A DNA stretch of 64,000 bases from Macrocystis pyrifera (Eukaryota; Sar; Phaeophyceae; Laminariales; Laminariaceae): assembly GCA_031763025.1 (NCBI GenBank), contig JASSKH010000026.1, forward strand, positions 6,870,408 through 6,934,407, given 5' to 3'. Below the pieces are notes generated by a model. The model saw only the letters and a program-made list of their open reading frames with translations, was not told the DNA's origin and ran no database searches. Every line of letters begins with the position of its first letter. The first letter of the stretch is position 1. This document shows, piece after piece, positions 51,566-63,019 of this stretch. The translations under genes were made by a program, and so were the position numbers.

Positions 51566-53386
51566 TGGAGGGGGAGGGGGGTTACTACGCAGGGTGGCTG
51601 ACGCAGCAACTTTGGTGCAGCATTATTTTGGTGATGATCACGTTGAATATCTCCACGAACGTCAACATGTGCTTGTGGGTTTTCGGTTTGCGCGAGTATA
51701 TAGCTCGAACTAAGTTGAGTTTTTTATAGCAAATTTTTCCAACGTGTTCGTCCGTACGCCGTACCGTTCTGTCCCCCCCCAATCAGAAGATCAGAACCTA
51801 CGCACTAGTTTTTACCTACGGTCCCTATCCTCTGGCGCTCATACCGCGTTTTCTTCCTGCACGTTCACCCATCATTTTGGGTAAGCAGTGCATATATCTA
51901 GGCTTCCTAACCCGAAGCAGAGGGGCTCACCCGGAATAACCCCCCCCCCTCCAATTTATTGACGCTGTCCTCCATATGCAAGAAAATCCGCCTTAAAAGC
52001 GGTTCTCAGTAGAATGCAGCTCACCCTTCGTGCGACTCGCCCTAAACCTCACGACGCTTCGCGCTTGGTGCAAGCAATGTCTGCCTGGTCGGTGAAAACC
52101 CGACGTGCTCCGTCCGGGCATTGTAGGGATACGAGGGTCTATATGGTCATACGACTACGGCTTGCATCATAATAAGTACACCCCCGCCCCCGCGCGGGCG
52201 TTGAGTGCGCGCTCATCGCGGTGGCGAGCCCGGACGCAAATAGGTTATAAACACAGAAGCTATTTTTAACATGCTAAGCTGGGAGGGTGTGATGGCCAGT
52301 ATTTGCCCTCACACACCTCCAATCCTGTGACTTTTAGTGCATTGACAGACAGCAGTAGTGATTAAGGGTGGGCCTCTCACAACGAGCGAATTTGGACCCA
52401 ATTTATTGGAACGACGTCTGTTTGTATAAAGGCGGGCTTCAATTCGCCGGCTCTCGATTGTAGTGATATATTCTTCATCCGCGATTCAAAAGTAATTATC
52501 GCATTTGTTGAGGCCTCAGGCGCCAGCCAGTGGTCCCACCCACGCTTTATTTTATTCTTGCATGTACTCTGTTGGCCACTGAACTGGGGGCAGAGCTTCA
52601 TATCTCCCCCCCTAATCGTTGTCTCACCTAAAAGTACCGCATCTCAAGCACACCGAGGTGTGCATGCGGCAAAGTCTTCCCTGAAAGGCCGGGGGGGGGG
52701 GGGGGGGGGGTATGTCGGTGGCTGGCACGGTAGTCACACTTCACGCTTCCGCTAAGAGGTGCAGCCCTCTGCTTTCGCTTGTTACATGCAACCGACCGCG
52801 TGGAACTAGTCGCGGTCGCTCCCCCCCCCCCCCATATAGTCCCGTGCCACTTGTCCCGTCTTCCTCCTTTTGGGCTCTATATAGCACTACCCAGTAGCCT
52901 ACGAAGCATGCTACGGCATATAGGGCCGCACCTGCAAATTTATGAGAATTTTCTGAGAGGCTCCTCACTTGAGGAGAGTTCTTGTATCTTATCTCACCAA
53001 AAAAAAGACTTTTATAGGAAAATATCCACACACGTAATAATAACCCAATAATCAGCAATCGATCCCAGCATGGCCTATACTTGTAGAGGGCTGTAACGAA
53101 AACGATGGTGTAAACGTAACCGAAGATGGGTACCAGTGTGTACGTGAATATAGGGAAGGTTTATTTATGTATACGTATAAAAATAAAAAGATAATTACAT
53201 TTCTGGACAAAGAAGTCCCACCAGTCAGAATTATTCCGGCCAGAAAGTGCCATACAGACAGTATGCGACAGTTGATAATTCGGGAGCTAAGAACTTCAGG
53301 CTGAGATTTGGTTGAATGTATATAATAATTTGAAGCTAAGCGTTTGTGCTCAGAGAAGAATGTCACTCAATATCTTTTATAACGTC
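51566..53386. other. No gene seen
   Basis: Contains a C element 3' part (51945-52190), a G run (52691-52710) and a C run (52820-52833). Open frames of 60-105 codons show no recognised domain. Confidence 0.6.
51945..52190 (+). mobile_element. Poly(C)-tailed element C, 5'-truncated
   Basis: From AATTTATTGACGCTGTCCTC through GGTTCTCAGTAGAATGCAGC to AATAAGTACACCCCCGCCCCC. The tail is interrupted by G. Confidence 0.78.
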
Positions 53387-53722
53387 CCCGGTGGCTTGGT
53401 AGGTGGTCCGCGTGCCTATCAAGATCAATTTCGTGGGTTCGAGTCTCACCGAGTGCCTGCTCGTACGGACTTTTTCTTCCATGAAAAAAATGATTAGCGG
53501 AAAGCACAAGAGCGTGAGTTGGCTACATTCGATGAAAATCGACGAGCAGTGGGAATGCTGAACCCTGCGCGCGATAAAATTGAAGGCACGTACCGGGGGG
53601 GAGAAGGGACGACACCTGTGACCACGGTGTGTCCAGAAGAAGACCGCTGAGGGTAAAACCTCCTACGAGTTAGGCTGGAAAGTAAAAGTGATGATTAAAA
53701 AAAAGAAAAGAAAAAAAAGTCG
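53387..53722 (+). mobile_element. tRNA-derived SINE, plus copy
   Basis: tRNA-like head GGTGGCTTGGTAGGTGGTCC ... GTGGGTTCGAGTCTCAC, a body with GGGTAAAACCTCCTACGAG, and an A-rich tail (53696-53718). T8 to T54 spacing is right for a tRNA, and the T-arm pairs. Acceptor, D and anticodon stems do not, so the head is not a working tRNA. The A- and B-boxes could serve as an internal Pol III promoter. Confidence 0.75.
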
Positions 53723-53894
53723 CCTTTCAGAGCCTATGCTCAACTTTGACATTACAATAAGCCTCGAGTCTAAAAGCCCAAAAAGGAGATTCTTAACTGC
53801 TGTCGCGTACTGTACACTCCCATCATCGTAGAACGCGCCCTACCCAGTCCTGTAGCACTACCCACTACCCACAACAGTCACGCACTGAGGTGGG

Positions 53895-54006
53895 CTATTA
53901 CGGGGATCCATAGTAAATAGGACCAAGTATTGTTAGTAAACATAGGTAAATATATAGTTTTTTAATGTAATCCATACGTCCTACTAACTATGCCTTCCCG
54001 TAATAG
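53895..54006. mobile_element. Family A MITE
   Basis: Ends CTATTACGGGGATCCATAG and CTATGCCTTCCCGTAATAG; core GTTAGTAAACATAGG. Flanked by TA-rich junctions but a target duplication cannot be assigned. Confidence 0.86.
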
Positions 54007-56605
54007 TGTATAGTCGTATACTCCGAAGTAGTGTATAGTGCTATGTAGCCATAAAAAAACATACACTCCGTATTTTCTACTCGGTCCCGAGGTGCCTTTT
54101 AGGTCCGTTGGAAGAAGACAGCCACGACATGAAGGCTAAACAATCATCTACCGTCCCATGAAGGAGCGGAGGGAGCGTCAGCTATAGCGTTGGCTCGTTG
54201 AAGAAGCATCGTAGACATCATTTTCCGTCGAAACCTCGACCCTGTGATGTTTATGTGCCGTGGAAAAACGGCGGCAGGAAGGCATAGTAGTCGACCGTCG
54301 CAGGCGGAGCGGAGCGTACGTTAGCGTTGGCTCATCGTCTCGAAAGGCGGACCGCGCGCCCACCCAACCGACCAGGGCGAGCCTTGTTTGGGGGGGGGGC
54401 GGGAGAGAAGGTTAACCTGTTGTAGTCTTAACAGCACAATAGTTCCGCCGCCATCCATGTGGAGGCAGGGGTACACGGCGAAGAAAACAGAAAACGACAG
54501 CACACTCCTAAGACGGTGATAATTCAAAACGAACCAATGGGATTGGATTTCTGAACGAGTTTTAAAATTCGCAAGTGTTTTCATTTTTTTAGCTTGGTTT
54601 TCGTATACCCCCCCCCCGGTGAAATCTCGACGTGTTCCGTCCTGGCATGTTATGTAGGGATGCGAGGGTCTACGGTCATACGACTACAGCCATGCATGAC
54701 ATGACTATACCCCCCTGCCCTCCCCTGGCTGGCATCTGAGCCTGAAAAACAAAGCGGATGTTGGTTATAAGTTTCGTGTATCCCTGGTAGAGGCGCCCTT
54801 TTACTTTGTTGGCCAAGGTCCGGCTCGGGCTTCCGCAACGGGTCTTTCTTTATGGGACGGAACTACTAGAAAAAGGTTAGACAAAACACCGAACTCCTAG
54901 AGTATACCTGCTGGTAGCCTCTATTTTCACATACTTTTTTGCGCCTGTTTGCACTACATTGAGCTCTGTTTTACCGTTCTGCGTGAGTTCCTACGAGTGA
55001 AAACATGGTTGACAGCACAACACGGCGAATAGTTGTCAAGGTAGGTTATGCCGCAGCAAAACTATAGAGCAGACCTCGCAGACTCCAGAAACGGGTCAAC
55101 TGCGACGATCCATAGTAGTGTGGGGTCTTCCGTGGATTCGCTCGGCTATATCGGAATTACTTTGAAGATGCCCGTCGCCGTGCGCATTAGAACTGATTGC
55201 AGAGCGAGTGCTGTACGTATCAATTCCGCAAGATATTTTGACAGAAGTTCGACGCTATATCATAATGAAAGAGAGGAATCAACATATTGATTCGACTTCT
55301 GATGTGTGTATGTATCCCTCCTCGTGTCAGACACAGACACTCACGCTGTGAAGTATGCTCAACTAGAAAATCGGCAGGCACTTGAACACAATAAAAAAGT
55401 TAGATGATACTGTTTTTAGCATGACACAGTATGGAAAGACGTGTGTGTCAAGAATGGCGTACAACTACTCGTACAGTACTATTGGATACTGGTTCTTTCC
55501 ACGTCACCGCTAGTGCTGGCTGCTCGTCCTCCTATTAACAGTTTGCTGGATGCCCACGCCCTTGTCATCTCACGACGTTGGGGACTACACACCATCCACC
55601 AAAATATCCCCCCGCCCTCGTGGGTTTGACACACCCACACACACCACCACCTCTTACAACATACGGGCAGGTATTTCGCTGACGTGTAGCTTGCTCATGC
55701 GGATTTTTTGGTGGGGTGGGGAGGGGACGAGTCCCCCCGCCGGCGACTCCGCCACTGCCTCCACCAAGTGCCGGACGTGCGAGACTTAGCGCCAAAACAA
55801 TCCACCGGTCTTTTTCCTTTTCTTGCCAGTACCAAAATCAAGCCCGACATCCTCGTCCGGTGTCGGCTCCGCCTTGGGCCCCTACTTATCACAGTGCGGG
55901 GGAAAGTCTAAGTCTTCCTATTTACCGACCGTATCAGCCACCGCGCCGACATGTCGGACGCGACCTAAGCTCAGTTCACCACGGCTGGTACGACCAACAT
56001 CCTCATCGGCCCCTACACCCCCTCTCTGGGGACGCCCGGGGTCATGCTCGTCTCCGACAACGTTTTTATTTTCAATTGTGTTCCAAGATTTTCCGTGCTA
56101 TCTACGAGCGCCTCGGCATCAACATTATCAACGCCAGCTCCGATCACCGCAGCACCAACAGCGGGTGTCGAGTGCGTCAATTTGACGATTGTTTAGATGC
56201 TCGCAAGTGGTGGTCAACGAACAATACGAAGATTGGCATCTGAGCTTCTGCACGTCGACAGCAGCTGTAAACAACTCCGTCAGCGCCGCCACAGGGCTGG
56301 CCAGCCCCCAGTGAAGTACATGTGGGTCTCTTTTCCACGTCTCTCGCTCACACTGTTCGAGTTCCCTAACTAAGGAGGGCAGCCAAAGCTTGACCTGCCA
56401 CCAAAGCTCGAGCCACGGACTACTGGCCTGCTCCGCAACCTCGCCGCCGTCCGTCAACAGCACGCGCACATCGTGTCGTCCACGAACCTCACGCCATCAC
56501 CGCCTTGCGCTTGGAGCGTTGCAATACACCCCATTACTACGGGCGCCCTTCACCAACCCCCTCTTACACCTATGGGTGGCTGGGCGCGGGTCTACCCCGC
56601 CGCTC
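54007..56605. other. No intact gene; open frames of unknown origin
   Basis: Contains a C element fragment (54610-54715). The stretch 55700-56600 is GC-rich and open in several frames, with stops and frame changes, and may be decayed transposon DNA. An open frame at 55048-55290 has a weak copia RNase H-like end (RSSTLYHNERE). Confidence 0.5.
54610..54715 (+). mobile_element. Poly(C)-tailed element C, 3' fragment
   Basis: CGGTGAAATCTCGACGTGTT, GGGATGCGAGGGTCTACGG, CTACAGCCATGCATGACATG, ending TATACCCCCC. Confidence 0.75.
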
Positions 56606-56806
56606 CTATAGACCACCCGCCGTATATGCTGTGCTCCAGGCCACGGCCAAGCTCTCGCCGTCAACTGGACCTAACCCCTTCATACAAATATTCTTGCTCA
56701 AGAGCCCGGTGCCACCCCCCGCCCCCGCCCTTAGTGACTGTTCCATCCCCAGCGGCTTCCTGTACAGACGGGTGCTATGGCAGGGTTTGCCACATAGGGG
56801 CAGCAC
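56606..56806 (-). pseudogene. Ty3/gypsy-type RNase H remnant
   Basis: The minus strand encodes 66 residues ending KNICMKGLGPVDGESLAVAW then STAYTAGGL and a stop. The (P)V-x-GE-x-LAVAW motif is typical of the RNase H domain that follows reverse transcriptase in Ty3/gypsy elements. Neither the reverse transcriptase upstream nor the TDH-x-PL segment downstream is readable without frame changes, so the copy is dead. The match is short and could be coincidental. Confidence 0.4.
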
Positions 56807-57007
56807 CTAATTTTTCTGAGGCTCTTTTACTCACTTGAGGAGCTATATCGTACCTGGTATACCTTACCAGGTACCGAAAAAAACAGATTTCGAGAAAAAT
56901 CTGAAAAAAGTAACCCGATGGAAAATCCTAAATCCTAGGCACATCACGAATAATGTCGTCAAACATTGATGGTTAATCCGGCGAAATTGGGTTATAAGGA
57001 GCCCCCG

Positions 57008-57352
57008 GTCAGTCGTTTTTTTTTCTTGGCCAAAAAAGTGCTACCCATGTGGTAGCGCGGGTCGAGCACGAGTATATGGCTGCTCATCTTCTTATGAGGC
57101 TCGTTCCTCGCTTTTTAGGACTGCAGCCCCGAATTGGGGACAAAACAACTCAAGTAGGTTATGGACCCCGGTCATGAACTGTTTTGTTTCTGGCCAAAAA
57201 GTGCTACCCGTGTCGTAGCCCGCGCCGAGTAGCTGCCGATCTTTTTAAGAGGCTCGTTCCTCGCTTTTTAGGACTGCAGTCCCGTTTTTGGGGACAGACC
57301 AACTCAAATTATGAGCAGTTTGTCCCCAAAACGGGACTATTGCAGCACTGAA
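57008..57352 (+). repeat. Tandem duplication carrying B-family MITE ends
   Basis: Units at about 57008-57150 and 57172-57352 share GGCCAAAAA-AGTGCTACCC, GAGGCTCGTTCCTCGCTTTT and the left end TAGGACTGCAG-CCCCG. The second unit has a complete B MITE (57266-57352); the first has only its left half. This suggests a duplication with one MITE later truncated. Confidence 0.75.
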
Positions 57353-59814
57353 GGGGTTAAGGACCTCTGTATACCTCACCCAAACAAAACCGCCGACGTT
57401 GGTAGCAAAAGTTGATGAGTGGCTTCGTACCAGCAGAAATTCGATCGTTTTTCGGCGCTCCATTTTGTCTTTCCAAGAACGGGAACGGTTGTGCCAAAAT
57501 ACCGAACACCACAACCCCAGGTAAGCGGTTTTGGGAAAGCTAGATGCTCTGCTCCGAAGAGCCGTTCCAAAAATATAAAGCAAAAAATGATTCGACTTTT
57601 AGCCACCGTATTTTTTTTAGAAAACGAGCGCCGCTGAAAAAATGATTGCACCCGCACCCCTGTGGTGCGAGCTTGACGCTCTTTACGCTAAGGCCAATAC
57701 GCAATGCCATGCATACGGGCGATTACTGGGAGGTATCCAAGAACGCATGTGGAAACAAGTACACGTCGGATACAAAGACTCCACTCTGACCGGAAATGTA
57801 AGCTGCTGTTAATACTCCTATCGGATACAGACTGGTTCTTATATTCCCGTTCAACATACTATCGGGTAGCTCCTGTTGTAAGGATTACCCTGGACTGGGT
57901 AGTCGATCGATCTTTTACTCCTATAGCTCAGTAGGTAACACCTTCACACTCCTCTCTGCTGAGAAGGACCCGTCGGCGAGGAGTGTTCTCGGGGCTCAAA
58001 AATGCGCAACCCCTCTCTTAAACCGCGTAGCACGGCTCTCTATCCCTTACCGTACGTCGGCCTTTCTTTCTTCTGACATGGCTGTAAAGGGCTCCAACCG
58101 TTGCGTGCCCATCGTTCGATGTAAGCCTTTCCGGAACCCCGACAGGATAGACGACATGACCAAGCATTTCACCGGCCGACCATGGTACCGTACCTTAAGA
58201 ATTGTTTCGCCACAGAGCTTCCCCCCCCCGCCCACGCCCCCTACTACGCCAACCACCCTCGACAACATCTCACCGCCGCCGGGGGGCCTACAGATCGATC
58301 AGACAACTGGCTACCGGCTCGTGCACGGCCGGTCGTGGTGCGACATACTATCGCGGTAAGAGATTCGAGGCTCACTGGGCCGGACTCCTCAGCCCTTCGC
58401 GGGAGCACGCGAACTCGACCTCGACTTGTAATACTTCAGACAATTGTTGTAGTGGAACCCGAGTATCGTGGTAAGGGCGTGGAAAGCAGGAACTATCTGA
58501 ACTGGCTATTAATATGGAGGCAGCTTCTCTTGTTCAGGACATTCCTTTTGGTGTTGTCGTATCATTCCTTTACATGATGAGATAGAAGGGAGCTGTTGAG
58601 AGTGAGTCGATAGGGGCTTGATTCAGGGCATTAAGCCCACTCTGCTCTCCTTCTATCAATCCGCTAGACGGGTAAAGACGCTCTTGTCCGAGGAACGTTT
58701 CTCGGGCGCTTGTCTACTCTTCTCCAATCGGCTATCCTAACCATTGTACTGCAAGGGAAACTTCAGAGCCCCGGGAATACTCTTAGGGTATTCAGGGCTC
58801 TGATACTACGGACTATCTCATAACCACTTCTATAGCCCGATACTATATCATATCACATTAGCCCACCCTGGATAGTCGTATATGCAGACCACACGACGGT
58901 CGATGGATGATAATGAAGCTCATCTCTAAAAAACACGGGGGAGGGAGGTCGAAGATGCGGCTATTCGAAGCAACGAAATTAGGTTACAGATTTCCCTCGT
59001 AGTGAGGCCTAGGCGTCACGGACAGGGTTGTTGTCAGAAACGCCTGCTGAAAGAGGGGGTCACATACGGAAACAGAAACAGGCAGGGGCCGACAGCCGCC
59101 GCTTACCGGTCCGGCACACCAACCAAACACCGCCAAACCAATCGACTTCATCGGTGGTGCCGAAAACGAACTAATGACGGCCATAGGGCGACGTTTCCCT
59201 CGCCAACCGGTTACGCTCTCGCGAAGAGACCATGTTGCGGTGTGTGGGACCCCGCATAATATGCAGATCCTGCACAATCTCTCACAACGGCAGGCGAGGA
59301 ACTACAGCAGATGATCTATCTGTAGACAGATCAGATATAGATCATGCTTTGTCCGAGATGTGCACAATCTTGCATTTACTCGGTACTTTGGAGATGAATA
59401 CTGTCGAAGCCACAATAAACGAAGTAGCCCCCAATAGGCACAGTGGTAGTAGCCTCCCTTCTACAGAGTAACGGACACATCCTTCGGCTCTCAGCCCCCT
59501 ACGTACCTGTACCGCGACACGCCTTTTCTACAAGGCCCGCCGTGATCGCTGGTGGCTTGGGTGCAGTAGTCCATCGCGCCTCATACTGCAAGCACAGCAG
59601 AACTTCGATCATTCCATCGTCTGCTCTCTCGATAACCCTGACTCGATCAAGATCACAATCAAACCTTCAGCCTGCACAATACCTATACGACTACTGAAAG
59701 TACACGCTTTCACGAACGCCGATTTCGGGTCCACCAAGAGGCGGGGTTTGGCTCGCAGCGTGTCGCGGAAGTTAGATATACGCCGTGGCGCCCCATCCAC
59801 CCCCCTCTTGCTTG
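57353..59814. other. No gene seen
   Basis: Open frames up to 131 codons (58182-58577) show no recognised domain. Contains an A-box-like word TAGCTCAGTAGGTAAC at 57927 with no matching B-box, a fragment also found at 18500 and 61080 (near 58860), an inverted pair around TTCAGAGCCCCGGGAATACTC (58763-58805) and an E fragment (59250-59370). Confidence 0.55.
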
Positions 59815-60340
59815 ACCCTCCTATATTGTATACCTGATATATATAGGTTGGGTTGGCGTCGGTTGGCGACGACTCTGTGAAACACGCTTCTCACTGCGTG
59901 AGATAGACAGCCAGCGTACCATTTTTTTTTTTTGTGGGTTACCACGGCTGGCGGTCGAGTTAGATCATTTTAGTGCGGGGAGAACCTTTAATCCGCACAA
60001 GGGAGATGATCGTATCACGTAGTGTGTATATGGTGAGGCACTCACGAGGCAGTTACATAGTAAACCCATTGCTGTCTCTGGAAGTGACCACACCAGAAAT
60101 TAAATCAATTAATTGATGCTGTCATCCATGTAAAAGAAAATCTGCCTCCAGAGCGGTTCTTAGTAGGATGCAGCTCACCCTTCACGTGACTCGCTAACAT
60201 CTCACGGCGCTTCGCGCTTGGTGCAAGCAATGCCTGCCTGGCCGGTGAAAACCCGACGTGCCCCGTCCCGGCATTATAGGGATGCGAGGGTCTATGGTCA
60301 TACGACTACGGCCATGCATGATAATGAGTACACCCCCTCT
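59815..60340 (+). mobile_element. Poly(C)-tailed element C, full length
   Basis: Starts TATACCTGATATATATAGGT, then TGGGTTGGCGTCGG, a 13-T run, GATCGTATCACGTAGTG, AATTAATTGATGCTGTCATCC, GGTTCTTAGTAGGATGCAGC and the conserved end ATGATAATGAGTACACCCCC. About 525 bp. No open frame or tRNA/5S-type promoter that I can confirm. Confidence 0.83.
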
Positions 60341-62844
60341 TGCTTGACCAGCTTTCCACTTCGATCGACGTACTTCACTGTTATTGTGAGTTGTTTCTGA
60401 GCCCCAGGCACAAAAAACACGTGGTGCATTTCGTACGTATCATACCCGCGTTCAGACGTGCAGCATGCATGTGCACAACGAATCCAAATACGTATCTGCA
60501 CGTTTCCGAGCACCGAATTCGAACTGGGTGCTGTATTCGGCCAGCCGACGTCTGAAAGCGGAAGGCTCGAGTCCTGCCGTATGCGCGGTCGGATCCCACA
60601 AAAAAAAAAACTTCGGCCTTCAGATAAACGTGGGAAAATTGACGGGAAAATGTATAGGAATACTATGTGACGATTACAACGACAGCAGCAGCGGCTGCTC
60701 CGTGGTTGGGGGTTAATATACATGTTGGTGTCCGAGTTACAATCCAAGGAGTCTCATACGGCAGGGGCACAGCATGATTCTACTCGTGTTAAGATCAAGG
60801 TCGGGACACTTTCTATCCCTAGACAGGTTCGCCTACTCAGAAGGTACTCGTTGGTACTCACTTGCGTTGTTTGCTTAGAGATACCTGGTAGAAGAAGAGC
60901 AGCAGCTTCGTTCCTTTCGTGCACACGTGGAGACTGAGGGCAAGACTCGTGTGCCTCGCTGGGAAAACTCCTGGTTTTCAATCTAAGATACGCCTTCCAA
61001 GTACTACAAATACGATCCCAATACCTGAACCCAGGCAGGCAATTGCCGGGCTTTCAGCCTCATTCAAAGCAGTACCATAACACTAGCCCACTCTGATGAG
61101 TCGTATGCATATGTAGAACTATATATGGGAAACTCGTGGATACCTCGATTCCATGAGCTATAGCACGAGTCGAAGATGCGGCTCCTCAAAACCCACTCCC
61201 ACACCTCTGACCGGCAACTTAACGAAGCCGGCAAGGTGCATAAAAATAGAGAATAAAGAAAGGAAGGCCCAGTCCTGAGGGGTAGGAATAAGTCGTCAAC
61301 CACAGCCATCGCCATTCCACCCGCAACGTGGGTAGGACGAGAAAGTATCTACGGAAAAGCGAAATGTTGACACAAAAAACAAGGCGATCCTGTTCCCCAG
61401 TACCTGGTAGGTGCTTTCAATTTTATCCAGATCGCCCCCAGCTCCCGAGCGGAGGGGGATCGGTAGGACGAGAAGAAAAATACCACGGAATACGCCAAAA
61501 ACCACCTAAACCCAGCCCACAACTCCGGAAACGTGTCCTATGCCACAAATGAGTGGCCCGATTACCCGACACTGAGCGGGGGGGTAGGCAGGAGGACAAA
61601 ATACGCAAAAACCACCCCCAACCCAGCTCAAGAAACACAAACTAGGAACAATACCGAGCAGAAAAACCCCCAACCGACGCCACTTGTTGTTAAGATCAAG
61701 ATCGGGACACTTTGTATCCCTAGACAGGTTTGCCTATGAAGCAGGTACTCGTTGGTATATTCACTTGCGCTGTTTGCTTAGAGACGGAAGACGAGCAGTT
61801 TTATTCCTCTCGTGCACGTGGAGACTGAGAGCAAGGCTCGTGCCTCGCTGGGAAAACCCCTGGTTTCCCATCTAAGATGTGCCTCCCAAGAAATACTACA
61901 AATACGATGATATCATTGTGTTGGGGAAATCGAGTTTACAAGCCATAAACTCGGGTTTAGCGTTCGTTGTGCAACATGTATTTATAGTCTATTTTTTCCC
62001 TACAATGGCGTCGTCGGCAGGGCGTGAGGTTATGAAGAGTGAGTTCCGTTGTTCGATTCTCGTCTTCATCCCCCGAAAAAAAGAAAAAGGGGGAATATCT
62101 CATGTTTAAGAACCTGTAAAGCTCACTTGGAAAACACCCAGGAAGGAATGATGAGAGCAATGCGATCATGACATACTGCGTCCGGTATACCGAGGAAATC
62201 GGGGTAAGACTTAGATATTCAGAGTCTCATCGGGGTTCCTGCCTTACTCGAAGAATAAATAAGTCAGGTTTAGTGAGGGAGAATGTAGGGGAAATCGAGT
62301 TTATAAGCCATATAAACTCGGGCAGCGTTTGTTGTGCAACCTTTTTAGTCTATTAATACTTTTCCCTATAAACACCTGAACCTAGGCAAAATTACCGGGC
62401 TTTCAGCCTAATTTCAAAGCATAGCACCATAACAATCGGCCAGGGGTCCACGAAAAAAAAACAATTTATTCTCGACACCCCACGACACCCATCTCTGCGA
62501 AACCCAGACGGGGGGTTATACTATGCTATTAATAAAACCAGCGGGTAAAATGCTCACAAATTAGTTAATATAAAAAACTCGTTTTTCGTATATAGTTTCG
62601 TCCATCAATCCCAACGCACTGGTTTGTTTTTCAATATGACACTGGGAAGGAGTGTGTTCAGGTCGTTTTCTCTGGTTGTCGAGCATCCATTGACTGCTGT
62701 TGAAGGAGAGCGCCCGCAACAACATCTTGATATCATCAACCAACCAATTGAGAAAACACCACCACAATATTGAACCCTGGTGGTACAGAGAGCACCCCCC
62801 CCTCGTCATGTAATCCACATTATATTAGTCTTTTGATTCATTTA
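60341..62844. other. No gene seen; segmental duplication
   Basis: F-family related blocks at 60788-61080 and 61687-61900 share the order GTTAAGATCAAG, GACAGGTT-GCCTA, GGTACTCGTTGGTA, CTCGCTGGGAAAA and AAGTACTACAAATACGAT. A second pair (61924-62005 and 62288-62370) shares GGGAAATCGAGTTTA and GTTGTGCAAC. Open frames are unrecognised. Confidence 0.6.
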
Positions 62845-62960
62845 ATATTACGGGGGGGGGCATAGTAAATAGGACCACACAGTGTTAGTAAAAAGAGGGG
62901 AAATTATAGGGTATTGTGTGTACCGTACAGGTCGTATTTACTATGCCCCCCCGTAATAGT
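62845..62960. mobile_element. Family A MITE
   Basis: Ends ATATTACGGGGGGGGGCATAG and CTATGCCCCCCCGTAATAGT: both ends have an expanded G/C run. Core GTGTTAGTAAAAAGAGG. Confidence 0.86.
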
Positions 62961-63019
62961 ACTCGCATATATAAAAATCACACCCTGGACAACAGACAAT
63001 AATCCAATAGTCTATGAAT

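Noticed and set aside
53387..53460. Functional tRNA gene
   Set aside because: A-box, B-box and spacing look right, but the acceptor, D and anticodon stems do not pair, and the sequence continues into a SINE body with an A tail and has a second copy.
57921..57995. tRNA gene starting TCCTATAGCTCAGTAGG
   Set aside because: A-box-like word only. No T-arm or B-box at the expected distance and no acceptor pairing.
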